64,000 nt of DNA, taken from Algivirga pacifica (lineage in GTDB: Bacteria > Bacteroidota > Bacteroidia > Cytophagales > Flammeovirgaceae). Of the stretch, positions 1 through 8,763 are shown one piece after another. Below the pieces are notes generated by a model. It had not been told where the DNA came from. It saw nothing but the letters and a program-made list of their open reading frames with translations, and made no database searches. A program made the position numbers and the translations under genes. Positions within the stretch are counted from its first letter, which is position 1; every line of letters starts with the position of its first letter. Location: the NCBI RefSeq assembly GCF_039543525.1, contig NZ_BAABJX010000026.1, forward strand, positions 65,534 through 129,533. Direction: 5' to 3'.

Positions 1-175
1 TCTGTTTAATTGTTAGAATCAAGATCAAAACTCAACAAAATGAATACCCGTTCATTTATAATGCAAAGATATGAAAATATATCTTGCAAGACACAAAAAG
101 AGGGTTTGATTTTCAGGATAAAAGGAGTTTTCAGGATTTGGAGATAGATTTTTTATTCGATCCATCACCAATCTT

Positions 176-346
176 TTTTTCCACCCATACCACCCGAGCG
201 TGGACGCTCGGCGAAAGCGCTTTTAGGTCTTAGGCAGGAGCCTAAGACCAGTATCTGTGGGCAGTACTGTAAAGTCTCAACAGAACGAAGTTCTACTCAA
301 CGGACGCAGCCCACTCAACCAGCCGCGCAAGCGGCCTCAACGATGG
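176..346. repeat. type A compound hairpin, partial, plus three mini-hairpins
   Basis: This fills most of the gene-free first 363 bases. Three perfect small hairpins lie side by side: CCGAGCG/CGCTCGG (194-211), GCG-AAA-GCG (about 211-219), and GGTCTTAGGC/GCCTAAGACC (226-249). They are followed by a core resembling GCAGTACTG and then right-arm modules separated by CTCAAC (277-346), each module a small stem such as GAAC-GAA-GTTC. The arm ends 18 bases from the stop of the minus-strand LytTR gene, so it lies at that gene's 3' end. No matching left arm with GTTGAG linkers is visible, so this copy looks half-eroded or rebuilt. Bases 1-175 are AT-rich with nothing recognised. Confidence 0.75.
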
Positions 347-363
347 TTATGGTCTTTCCCCCA

Positions 364-1137
364 TCAATTCGCCAAAAAATCCTTAAACTTACTCACCTTC
401 TCCGCTGGTACTAACATGTCGGTGGGGGCTTCTGGAGTGGTGGAGATTTTTAGCTTACTTTTAGAGTATTGAATGACTTGCTGTATGGCTTCCCGATGTA
501 ATAGGTACTTACGGTTAACCCGAATAAACTGCTTGGGATTCAGCTCTTTTTCTAGTTGCTCTAAGGTAAAGCTCAGGTCATAGGTTTGTCCTTCTAATGT
601 CGTCATAAACACCGCTCTGCTTTCAGCAAAAAAGAAAGCCACCTCCTCGGCTTTAATGGAACGTAATTCATCCCTTACATAGACCATAAAACGTTCTCGA
701 TAGGATGGACTCATCTGCTCCGCCACCAGCTCACTCAATGCCTTGTAATCTACTTTTTCAGTCGCTTCTGAAGATTTAGGATTAAAATACTTCAGAAACT
801 TATCAATACTTTTTTGAAGTTCCTGCTTTCCGATAGGCTTCAATAGGTAATCAATGCTGTTTTGTTGGAATGCACTCAACGCATATTGGTCAAAAGCAGT
901 GGTAAAAATGATGGGGGTCTCAATATTAATCTGATCAAAAATATCAAAGCTATTGCCGTCTGATAGATGAATATCTAAAAAGATCAAATCTACTTGATGT
1001 TGCTTTAAAAAAGCTAGCGTTCCGGAAACACTGTCAGTTATTTCTACCACTTCGAATTGTGGGACAATATCTTCCAGCATTTTTTTCAGTTTACGGGCAG
1101 AAAGGGCTTCGTCTTCGGCGATCAGTATTTTGGTCAT
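364..1137 (-). CDS. LytTR-family response regulator
   Basis: A two-component response regulator that would bind DNA through a C-terminal LytTR domain. The receiver domain (about residues 1-120) starts MTKILIAEDE, with acidic residues near D9, the phospho-acceptor in LIFLDIHLSDG (D55), the switch Thr in IIFTTAFD and the Lys in LLKPIGK. The LytTR domain follows after a short linker (about 155-255), with the FIRVNRKYLLH signature. The frame is open 15 codons further upstream, but the ATG at 1137 gives the canonical receiver start. It lies downstream of the LytS-like kinase (1275-2288) on the same strand, 137 bases apart, and the two are the likely cognate pair. The preceding efflux genes suggest pump-related control, which is inference. 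Confidence 0.92.
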   Translation of the reverse strand: MTKILIAEDEALSARKLKKMLEDIVPQFEVVEITDSVSGTLAFLKQHQVDLIFLDIHLSDGNSFDIFDQINIETPIIFTTAFDQYALSAFQQNSIDYLLKPIGKQELQKSIDKFLKYFNPKSSEATEKVDYKALSELVAEQMSPSYRERFMVYVRDELRSIKAEEVAFFFAESRAVFMTTLEGQTYDLSFTLEQLEKELNPKQFIRVNRKYLLHREAIQQVIQYSKSKLKISTTPEAPTDMLVPAEKVSKFKDFLAN

Positions 1138-1243
1138 GATGATAGGGGAATTGTTGAATCGTTCAATTAAGCTTCGCTTCATTAGATGTCGTCTCGATTT
1201 GAGTTGACTTATTTACGACTCATGAGACTAGTGAAGGAAGTAT

Positions 1244-1264
1244 CCTTCTTCCTTCTTCCTTCTT
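1244..1264. repeat. heptanucleotide array CCTTCTT x3
   Basis: Three exact 7-nt units between the kinase stop and the regulator start. A purine copy (GAAGGAAG, about 1233-1240) precedes it, so together with flanking CTAGTG/CACTAG the segment 1227-1270 can fold into a hairpin. The same motif in inverse orientation recurs at 20393-20420. Confidence 0.7.
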
Positions 1265-1274
1265 CCACTAGATA

Positions 1275-2288
1275 TTAATATTTTGGTTCTTTGATCAATG
1301 GCAAGGTAACAATATACTTTCCGTCTTCCTGATAAAATGTTGGGAGTTCACCTGAAAGCAACTCGTATTTTTCTGTCAGATGTGCTTGTCCCGTTTTATT
1401 GGAGGCCATATTCGGCTCTTTTCTCAATTGATACGTATTGGTAATCACTAAGCAATCACTTTCCTGACGTATACAAATCTCCAGAGGCTGGGATTTGCTC
1501 ACTACATTGTGCTTGACGGCATTCTCTACAATCAGCTGTAAAGACAAGGGCGGGATATACCATTCTTTGACTTCTTCCGATACTTTCTGTTGATAATGCA
1601 ACCCCTCTTCAAAACGAATGGAAAGCAAAAACATATAGGAGTCTATAAACTCCAACTCTTCTTTCACCGGTACTAGTACTTTCTCTTTAATATTCAGAAC
1701 ATAGCGATAGATCTTACTCAGTTCCTGAATAAAACGATCGGCCCGATCCACATCCTCATAAATCAAAGAAGATAATACACTTAGATTATTAAATAGAAAA
1801 TGATGATCTAGCTGTTGTTTAAGGGCATTATATTTAGAGGCGATATGCTCCTTTTCCATCTTCTGTACTTCTACCTCCAGGTCTTTCTTATCCTCATAAA
1901 TTAAAACCATCTCAATAATAACCATTACCAACGTATGCACAATAAAAGGCATGGCAAAACGCATTTCTGCGGGTACCTTAAGATGAGGAGTAAGTGTTAC
2001 GATCATACCCACTGAAAACGTAACAACCATCAGCGTATCCAAGAAGATTCGAAGGGGTCCCCTGGAGTTCCAAGGAACATGCTTATTCAATCGTTTCGTT
2101 AAAAACCCAAATACAAAGACCACTAAAGTGATATGCACTAACAGCTTAGGGGTCACATGCACAACAAAGTTAAACACCTCATCCGCAGACTTCTCCCCCA
2201 TCCAAACCATCATACCTGCCGGTAAAGCAGACATCACGACCCAGAAAAAAGGAATCAGTAGCAGACGGGGGTTGATAATGTCCTTCAT
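1275..2288 (-). CDS. LytS/YehU-type sensor histidine kinase
   Basis: Membrane histidine kinase of the His_kinase (PF06580) type that partners LytTR regulators. The N-terminal 130 or so residues carry about four hydrophobic segments with no extracellular sensor domain of note. A short coiled linker follows (EDKKDLEVEVQKMEKEH). The phospho-histidine region is LKQQLDHHFLFNNLSVLSSL and the ATPase N-box is LIVENAVKHNVVS near residue 260; the G-boxes are weak, as is usual in this family. The longest frame begins at TTG 2306; the ATG at 2288 (MKDIINPRLLLIP) is preferred. It lies directly downstream of TolC/RND/adaptor genes on the same strand, separated by a large inverted-repeat element. Confidence 0.9.
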   Translation of the reverse strand: MKDIINPRLLLIPFFWVVMSALPAGMMVWMGEKSADEVFNFVVHVTPKLLVHITLVVFVFGFLTKRLNKHVPWNSRGPLRIFLDTLMVVTFSVGMIVTLTPHLKVPAEMRFAMPFIVHTLVMVIIEMVLIYEDKKDLEVEVQKMEKEHIASKYNALKQQLDHHFLFNNLSVLSSLIYEDVDRADRFIQELSKIYRYVLNIKEKVLVPVKEELEFIDSYMFLLSIRFEEGLHYQQKVSEEVKEWYIPPLSLQLIVENAVKHNVVSKSQPLEICIRQESDCLVITNTYQLRKEPNMASNKTGQAHLTEKYELLSGELPTFYQEDGKYIVTLPLIKEPKY

Positions 2289-2293
2289 AATCT

Positions 2294-2582
2294 TTTTAAT
2301 TTTCAATGATCAATTTTCAATTATTAATAGACTTTATCACGGTTTACTTTGTATGAAATGTAGAAGTGTAAAGTTTCAGCCTATGCACCTCCACACTAAA
2401 AACTTAGCCGATGTGGTAAACCGCTTGGTCCAAGAGCAATTCCTTACTCGTACCTCGTTCGGAATTTGAACTCTTGGACCAGTTCAGTGTTTTCTCCTAC
2501 TTATCAACAACTAACCGTGATAAACTCTAATGAGAGCCCAATTATTGAAAATTGATCATTAATCATTGAAAATTAATTAATC
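2294..2582. repeat. about 290-bp nested inverted repeat with heptamer arms
   Basis: The outer arms are 7-nt periodic: the left arm (2294-2331) repeats TTTCAAT-like units and the right arm (2548-2582) is the complementary ATTGAAA-like series. Next inward, a TTTATCACGGTTTA-like segment (about 2333-2346) pairs with TAACCGTGATAAA (2512-2524). The innermost pair is GGTCCAAGAGCAATTCC (2427-2443) with GGAATTTGAACTCTTGGACC (2461-2480). No credible gene is inside. It occupies the whole gap between the kinase start and the TolC stop and overlaps the last codons of the TolC gene. It resembles a MITE-like or large hairpin element; no target-site duplication was identified. Confidence 0.7.
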
Positions 2583-3934
2583 AGCATTCCTGCTAACTGC
2601 AATAAATTTACTTCTGAAATCTTGGCTGCATATCGTGCATTGCTCAAACGATTTTCTGCCATACGCAGGTTCTCCTGAGCGGTACGGAACTCTACGGAAG
2701 TCACCTGCCCTAACTCATAGCGTTCTTTCGTTTGCTCAAAGTTAAGCTTAGCGCGCTCTACTCCTGTTTCTTCCATACTGGCAATACGCTTTTTGTACTC
2801 ATAGTCCGTCCAGGCATTGGCTGCACGTCGTTCCAGATCAATCTGCATTTGGTTTAATTGATTCTGTTGCGCTTCGGTAGCCAGTTTTGCATTTTGTACA
2901 CGAGTACTCACTTGATTTCCGTTAAAGAGGTTCCAAGAAAGACGTACTCCTGCACTATATCCAATACTCTGGTTATAGGTTACCTGACTGGCATCACTTT
3001 CCATCTGGTTCCACCCGTAACTGCCATAAGCACTTACTCTTGGTGCTTTTCCAGCTTGTGCAATTCGCGTATCCAATTGATTTACTTCCACCTGCATTTG
3101 TTGTGCCTGCAAAGAAGCATTATTTGAACGAATATTACTCATGATCTCCTCAGCACTCAATTCTTCCTGATACACTACCTCTGTATCTACAGCATACACC
3201 GTATTGACTTCTTGCCCTAAAACCACGTTAAGGTCACGCAGCGACATCTCATACCCTTGCTCTGCTTCCAATACTTTTGTACTATCTGTATTCAAGTCTA
3301 CCTCCGCATTCAATACGGCCAATTTATTGACTTGTCCATAAGCATATTGATCTTTCAATCGCTTCACACGATCTCTAGTAATCGCCATGGTTGACTTGGC
3401 TACCTGCAAGTTTCTTTGTTGTCTACTCACCGCATAATAGAATTGTACTACCTGAGCCACCGTGTTCTCCATTTGCTGGCGGTACTTTACATCTTCCAAT
3501 TCTTTATTTTGCTTGAGCTTCTTGAAGGTATAATAGTTTCCAAAACCATCAAACAAGGTGTAATCTACTTGAACCCTCGCATTGTAATTGATAGAAGAAG
3601 CCCCATCGATTTCCAAACGGTTCGCTTCAATTGGCACGTCGCCACCTCCTCCTTGCTGTTGGTTATTTCCTCCTGCAGACAAGAACTCAATCTCCGTATT
3701 ATTATTCGAGTATTCTCCCCCTCCATTCAAGCTGACAGAAGGCAATAGCCCTGCATTACCAACGGTGGCATTGTTCTCTGCAATCTCTTTATTAACCGCA
3801 ACTGCCTTCAGTTGATAGTTATTGCTTAAGGCGGTACTAATCGCCTCTTGCAAGCTTAGTTTATCCTGAGCCGAAGCCGTGAAGGTTGCCAATAGCAACC
3901 CACACAACAGGCTTATATTTTTATACTTCTTCAT
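2573..3934 (-). CDS. TolC-family outer membrane efflux protein
   Basis: Outer-membrane channel subunit for the tripartite pump encoded just upstream. A Sec signal peptide is visible (MKKYKNISLLCGLLLATFTA, then SAQ). The mature protein has two OEP-type halves rich in long heptad-like helices with Gln, Asn and Ala, and a YTLFDGFG / WNLFNGNQ pair marking the two beta-strand regions. At 453 residues it matches the family length. Its ATG (3934) overlaps the end of the RND gene by 14 bases, implying translational coupling. The stop codon falls inside the terminal heptamer arm of the adjacent inverted repeat. Confidence 0.93.
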   Translation of the reverse strand: MKKYKNISLLCGLLLATFTASAQDKLSLQEAISTALSNNYQLKAVAVNKEIAENNATVGNAGLLPSVSLNGGGEYSNNNTEIEFLSAGGNNQQQGGGGDVPIEANRLEIDGASSINYNARVQVDYTLFDGFGNYYTFKKLKQNKELEDVKYRQQMENTVAQVVQFYYAVSRQQRNLQVAKSTMAITRDRVKRLKDQYAYGQVNKLAVLNAEVDLNTDSTKVLEAEQGYEMSLRDLNVVLGQEVNTVYAVDTEVVYQEELSAEEIMSNIRSNNASLQAQQMQVEVNQLDTRIAQAGKAPRVSAYGSYGWNQMESDASQVTYNQSIGYSAGVRLSWNLFNGNQVSTRVQNAKLATEAQQNQLNQMQIDLERRAANAWTDYEYKKRIASMEETGVERAKLNFEQTKERYELGQVTSVEFRTAQENLRMAENRLSNARYAAKISEVNLLQLAGMLIN

Positions 3935-6900
3935 GCTTGTATTCGTATTTAAGTTCCTTGATTGCGCTTTCTACCTCTTCTGCAGTAAGTTCCTCTCCCG
4001 TCTTCAACTTATGCCATTTACGCTTCAACTTATTCACCATATCCAATAGGATTGGAAGTACAATCAGTGTTGTTGTTGTTGCCGCAATGATACCATAAGC
4101 GATTGTCACTACCATTGGGATCAAGAACTTGGCTTGCATACTGGTTTCAAACACCATTGGCCCCATACCCGCTACGGTCGTCAAGGTAGTCAGTAAGATT
4201 GGACGGAAACGGGAAGTTCCTGCCTCAATTAATGCTTCACGGTATTTCATTCCCCTCTTTAAGTTGAGGTTCAAGGCATTAATAAATACCAGGGAGTCAT
4301 TGACCACAACCCCTACCAAGGCGATAAACCCAAGGAAAGAAAGAATACAGATCGGTACATTATGTACCATATGCCCAATAATTACCCCAATCACACTCAA
4401 TGGAATCATGGCAAATACCAAGATCGACTGCGTCACGGAACGCAAGGTAAAGACCACAATCGCAAACATACTGAAAAAGACAATTGGCAATACACGTTGT
4501 GCCGAGTTCACCACTTTCTCCTGCTCACGCTTCTGTCCATCATAGCTCGCTTTCAACCCTGGATACTTATCCTGTAATTTTGGTAAGATGTCTGTATTGA
4601 CCTGCTTGATGATCGCTGGTACGGATGCATTCGGGCTCGTCAACTCAGCGGTAATATTCACTTCACGTTGGAAGTCCAAGTGATTAATGGCTGAGACACC
4701 ATTGACAAACTCCAGATTGGCAATCTCATTTACAGGATAAGCAGAACCGTCAGGCATACGGATACGCATGTCCTCCAGCTGTCCAATGGTTTTTCTGTTT
4801 TCCGGGCGGTAACGCACCCATACTCTTACCTCATCTTCGTTACGCTGTAAACGTTGTGCTTCTAAACCAAAGAAACCCTGACGCACCTGAGAGATCACGT
4901 CTTGAAGTGTGATGCCTAAGTGATACGCTTTATCTTTCAAGGTAATCAGGATTTCTCTGTTTCCTACTGGTGTGTTGTCTGCAATATCTCTCAGCTCCTG
5001 GATAGACTTCAGTTCAATCTTCAACTCTTCCTTGGCCTTATTCAATTGTGCAAGGTCAGGATGGTTTAAGGAAAGAGAGAATGGTTTTCCAAAAGGTGAG
5101 AAGGCTACAAATTCATATTTCTCCGCCCCTGGAATAGCCGGTACCTTTTCCTGAATCCCATCAATCACATCGTAAATTCCTCCTTTACGAACCTCAGCAT
5201 CCAGCAACGTAATGTTCACTCTCACCTTATTTTCTGCATTCAGGTAAGTCTCTGATACTTTTTGAATCAGTGCTTGTCCCCCTGGTTGGTTGACACTCAA
5301 CTCTTCATTCACCTCATCAATAGCTTTATTGATCACATTCAGCCATTCGTCCGTTACCTCTTCTTGTGTACCGGAAGGCATTTCCAGGTTCATGGTAATA
5401 TCGTCTCCTTCTACATATGGGAAGAAAGTCGCATCCACGTATCCCTTACCCAACAAAGCGATGGATGTGATGAATAAAGCAGTAGGAATTGCTAACCCAA
5501 GTATCTTATGATCCAGAATATAGGTAATCACTGGCTTATACGTATGGGTACGCAACCAACGCATCGCATCCTCGGTCTTCTGTGTCACATTGAAACGCTT
5601 TTGATACCCTGCCTGCAATGCCTTGGAGTGTGCAATATGACCTGGTAAAATAATCAATCCTTCAATAAGAGATACAAACAAGATAGCTATTACAATAATT
5701 GCCATCTCCGAGAAAAAATCTCCCATACGGCCATCCAGGAAAACAAAGGTTGAGAAGGCTACCATGGTAGTCAAAACCGCAGACAGTACGGCAGGCAATA
5801 CTTCCATTGTTCCATCAATGGCCGCACGAACCGAAGTCTTTCCTTCCTCATAATGCTGGTAAATATTTTCTGCCACTACGATGGCATCATCCACCAGAAT
5901 ACCCAATACCACAATCAGAGCAAACAAGGTAATCATGTTGATCGTTACCCCTGTGAAAGAGATAATGATAAACATACCCAACATAGAAATCGGGATACCG
6001 ATCGCTACCCAGAAAGCAATTCTAGGATTCAAGAACATTGATAGGAATACCAATACCAACACAATCCCCATGATCCCGTTGTCTGTCAGTAAATCCAGAC
6101 GTTGCTGCAAGATCACAGACATATCCTTTACGATGGTTGCCTGCAAATTGGTATTACTGTTATTGAAGTCAGTAATGTAGTTTCTTACCTTCTCGGAAAT
6201 ATCTACCACGTCTTCCTCATACGTACTACTCACGGTGACAATCACCCCTCTCTCTCCATTGATCAATACTCTGGTAGGCGTGTCAGCCCATTGGTCTTTT
6301 ACTTCTGCAACGTCTTTCAGACGAATCACACCACCATTGTCTGTACGTCTTACGATCAAGTGATCCAGTTCTTCACTGGTATAGGCCTTGTCCTTTACAC
6401 GAATAAAGAACTCCTCTTGTCCATCCTTGATGCTCCCCCCTGTCATATTCAGATTGGCTACTGATACAGCTCTGGCTACCTCCTGAAAAGTCAGGTTGTA
6501 AGCACGCATAGCCGACTCATTCAGTAGAATCGCTATTTCCTCTTCCGGAAAGCCCGACAACTCCACCTTGGACACCCCATTCATCGCCAATAAGTCTTTC
6601 TCAATAGTACGTGCTGTCGCTTTGAGCGTATGTAGGTTTGCCTCTTCTCCAGCAATACCAAAGTTGATGGCAAAGTTCACATTCTCTTGCTTGAAGGTAA
6701 TGATGGACTCTACCCCTACTGGGAAAGAACTGATCTTATTCACGGCATTCTCTACATCCGTCAGGGCTTTTTCCATGTTTGTCCCCGACTGCATTTCTAC
6801 CGTTACCTGTCCGGAGTTTTCACGGGACACGGAAGTCAATCGCTCCAGCCCGGTGATTCCTTTCAGGTTTTCTTCAATTTTCAGGACTACCCCTTCCTCA

Positions 6901-7079
6901 ATTTCTTCTGCAGAAGCCCCCGGATATACCGCTTGTACCATCACAAAACGGTTCGGAGAGTTGGGAAAGAAGTTGCTATTGATTTCTCTGACTCCCATAA
7001 AGCCAAAGAAAACAATCAGTACCATCACCAGATTGACGGCGAGGGGGAACTTGATAAAATATTCTATTAGTTTCTTCAT
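3921..7079 (-). CDS. RND (AcrB/HAE1-type) efflux transporter
   Basis: Inner-membrane proton-driven pump of the resistance-nodulation-division superfamily; 1052 residues is typical. It opens with the family start MKKLIEYFIKFPLAVNLVMV and shows two repeats of a first helix, a large periplasmic loop and a helix bundle. The TM4 acidic pair is present in GILVDDAIVVAENIY (near residue 398), and GVVVNDSLVF marks the equivalent site of the second half. The substrate cannot be read from sequence. It sits between the adaptor (15-base gap) and TolC (14-base overlap), giving a complete three-gene pump operon. Confidence 0.95.
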   Translation of the reverse strand: MKKLIEYFIKFPLAVNLVMVLIVFFGFMGVREINSNFFPNSPNRFVMVQAVYPGASAEEIEEGVVLKIEENLKGITGLERLTSVSRENSGQVTVEMQSGTNMEKALTDVENAVNKISSFPVGVESIITFKQENVNFAINFGIAGEEANLHTLKATARTIEKDLLAMNGVSKVELSGFPEEEIAILLNESAMRAYNLTFQEVARAVSVANLNMTGGSIKDGQEEFFIRVKDKAYTSEELDHLIVRRTDNGGVIRLKDVAEVKDQWADTPTRVLINGERGVIVTVSSTYEEDVVDISEKVRNYITDFNNSNTNLQATIVKDMSVILQQRLDLLTDNGIMGIVLVLVFLSMFLNPRIAFWVAIGIPISMLGMFIIISFTGVTINMITLFALIVVLGILVDDAIVVAENIYQHYEEGKTSVRAAIDGTMEVLPAVLSAVLTTMVAFSTFVFLDGRMGDFFSEMAIIVIAILFVSLIEGLIILPGHIAHSKALQAGYQKRFNVTQKTEDAMRWLRTHTYKPVITYILDHKILGLAIPTALFITSIALLGKGYVDATFFPYVEGDDITMNLEMPSGTQEEVTDEWLNVINKAIDEVNEELSVNQPGGQALIQKVSETYLNAENKVRVNITLLDAEVRKGGIYDVIDGIQEKVPAIPGAEKYEFVAFSPFGKPFSLSLNHPDLAQLNKAKEELKIELKSIQELRDIADNTPVGNREILITLKDKAYHLGITLQDVISQVRQGFFGLEAQRLQRNEDEVRVWVRYRPENRKTIGQLEDMRIRMPDGSAYPVNEIANLEFVNGVSAINHLDFQREVNITAELTSPNASVPAIIKQVNTDILPKLQDKYPGLKASYDGQKREQEKVVNSAQRVLPIVFFSMFAIVVFTLRSVTQSILVFAMIPLSVIGVIIGHMVHNVPICILSFLGFIALVGVVVNDSLVFINALNLNLKRGMKYREALIEAGTSRFRPILLTTLTTVAGMGPMVFETSMQAKFLIPMVVTIAYGIIAATTTTLIVLPILLDMVNKLKRKWHKLKTGEELTAEEVESAIKELKYEYKHEEV

Positions 7080-7094
7080 ATCGTCAATTGGTGA

Positions 7095-8213
7095 TTATTT
7101 AATGGTTACTTCCATTCCTTCGTAAGCACTTTTCATTGTGGTCATCAGGATCGCATCTTTGGTAGAGACTCCTTTCACCATCGCAGTATTTTCCTTCACG
7201 GCTACCACCTCTACGTACTTCTGCTTCAATAGTCCCTTACGATTATTACCTTCCACGATGTAAACCTTGCTGTTTTTCAATAGTTTTCGAGGAATCTCTA
7301 CAACCCCTTCCAAGGTATTCCCTTCAATCATTGCTTGCATAAACATTCCTTCCTTCAAGCCTTTTCCTGAAGTCATTACGAAAATATTCACCAACTGTGA
7401 CTTTGGGTCCAGGTTACCACCGATACGGGCAACTGTTCCTTTCCATTCCCCTTGAATATCCGGAGAAGATAAGGTTACCTTATCGCCTTTCGACAATTGT
7501 CCCGCTTCTTTCAGAGGCAGTGCCAAGGCTACTTCAAATACATCCGTACGGATCATTTCACCCAATTGCATTCCTGGGCGCACCGCCAAACCGGCATCGA
7601 CATTGGACTTGGTTACAACACCTGAAAATGGTGCATAAATAGTATATTTCGAAAGGCGTTCTTCTCCTGACTTGATCGAGTAAAATGCATTGTATACCCC
7701 TTTTCCTGCCAGGTAATATTTTTCTTTCTCTGAAACAGGCGTTGGCAACGCTTTCAAGGATTTGTTGATATCCATCTGATCCAGGTATTTCTGCCATTGT
7801 GGATAACTCTCAGGAAAATCTGCTTTTAGATCTGGAATAATGGCTGTGATTGCCGACAAGAAATTACTCTTCTGTGCCAATAGCGTCATCGCATACTCTC
7901 CTTTATCAATCGAAAGAATTGGCTGACCCTTGCGGTAGGTATTTCCTTCCTTAAAGCTTTTGGCAGAAGCTAACAGACTACCTTCTACTTGTGCATATAC
8001 CTCAAAGCGTTCTTTAGAAGTCAGTTTACCGGTGGCTTGCAATTGATTCTTTAAGGTATCAGGCGTAAAATACTTCACCTCCACTAAAGGAGCTTTGGCC
8101 TCTTTAACCTCTGCATTGGCTTTGGCAGCCCCTGGCATAAACTTGGCAAAGATCACCGCAGCTATAACTAATAAGGCTCCAATGCCTGCTGGTAATAGTT
8201 TCTTGTCTTTCAT
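7095..8213 (-). CDS. RND periplasmic adaptor (membrane fusion protein)
   Basis: Periplasmic adaptor linking the RND pump to TolC. It has one N-terminal membrane anchor (KKLLPAGIGALLVIAAVIFA), a biotinyl-lipoyl-like half near EVYAQVEGSLLASAKSFKEG and its partner YAPFSGVVTKSNVDAGLAV, a short helical hairpin between them, then beta-barrel and membrane-proximal domains. At 372 residues it matches the HlyD/AcrA family. The frame opens with GTG at 8216 immediately before ATG at 8213; the ATG is used. It is the first gene of the efflux operon. Confidence 0.92.
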   Translation of the reverse strand: MKDKKLLPAGIGALLVIAAVIFAKFMPGAAKANAEVKEAKAPLVEVKYFTPDTLKNQLQATGKLTSKERFEVYAQVEGSLLASAKSFKEGNTYRKGQPILSIDKGEYAMTLLAQKSNFLSAITAIIPDLKADFPESYPQWQKYLDQMDINKSLKALPTPVSEKEKYYLAGKGVYNAFYSIKSGEERLSKYTIYAPFSGVVTKSNVDAGLAVRPGMQLGEMIRTDVFEVALALPLKEAGQLSKGDKVTLSSPDIQGEWKGTVARIGGNLDPKSQLVNIFVMTSGKGLKEGMFMQAMIEGNTLEGVVEIPRKLLKNSKVYIVEGNNRKGLLKQKYVEVVAVKENTAMVKGVSTKDAILMTTMKSAYEGMEVTIK

Positions 8214-8400
8214 CACTAAGTAAGTCTTATCGTATTTATATTGATTATTCGCAGATATTTTAAACTATTCAATCCATAGAATGTTCTTCGTTTTCTCATA
8301 CTTCTTCCCTACGTCGTACATTCATTATCGATCGTCACTAAAATGTAACTTCTCTGCCACCTTATTAAATAAGAGTGGACGAAACGGGAAAAACGTTTAA

Positions 8401-8606
8401 TGAAGAATGTAGAATGAAGAATGAAAAATACGCTTCCTATTCACTTCTTTTGTTGGGACGATCACAAGGAGCGTCCTTTCTTCATTCTGCCTTTACCCTT
8501 CGTCGGGGCGACCACAAGGGGCGCCCTTCTTCCTTCTTTCTGCCTTTACCCTATCGTCGGGGCGACCACAAGGGGCGCCCTTTCTTCATTCTTCATTAAA
8601 TCGATG
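8401..8606. repeat. heptamer arms enclosing three GGGCGACC-type hairpins
   Basis: This is the main content of a 550-base gene-free gap. A 7-nt periodic run (GAAGAAT, GTAGAAT, GAAGAAT, GAAAAAT; 8401-8428) and its inverse (TTCATTCTTCATTAAAT, 8584-8600) bracket three small hairpins. The hairpins are GGGACG...GCGTCC (8455-8476), GGGGCG...GGCGCCC (8505-8526) and GGGGCG...GGCGCCC (8558-8580), all with an ACCACAAGG or ATCACAAGG loop. Stem changes in the first hairpin are compensated on both sides. The remainder (8214-8400 and 8607-8763) shows only AT-rich sequence, presumably holding the divergent promoters. Confidence 0.75.
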
Positions 8607-8763
8607 ACCTCTACCCCTCCCCACCCATTACATTCCTCATTGAAAATGAATAATTGTAAATTTCCCATGGCCTAAACATGAATTATTCAACCATCATCTT
8701 AAAAATTTCCTATAGCTTTTATATTTTAGGGCAAAGTTTTCATTCACCACTTATCATATCATA

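Noticed and set aside
1138..1182. Upstream extension of the LytTR regulator
   Set aside because: The extra 15 residues are not part of a receiver fold; MTKILIAEDE at 1137 is the standard start.
6568..7125. 185-residue plus-strand ORF
   Set aside because: It is a shadow of the RND transporter gene on the other strand.
8375..8675. Short ORFs in the repeat region upstream of phosphoglucomutase
   Set aside because: They translate hairpins and heptamers (recurring GDHKGRP-like peptides) and have no independent coding signal.
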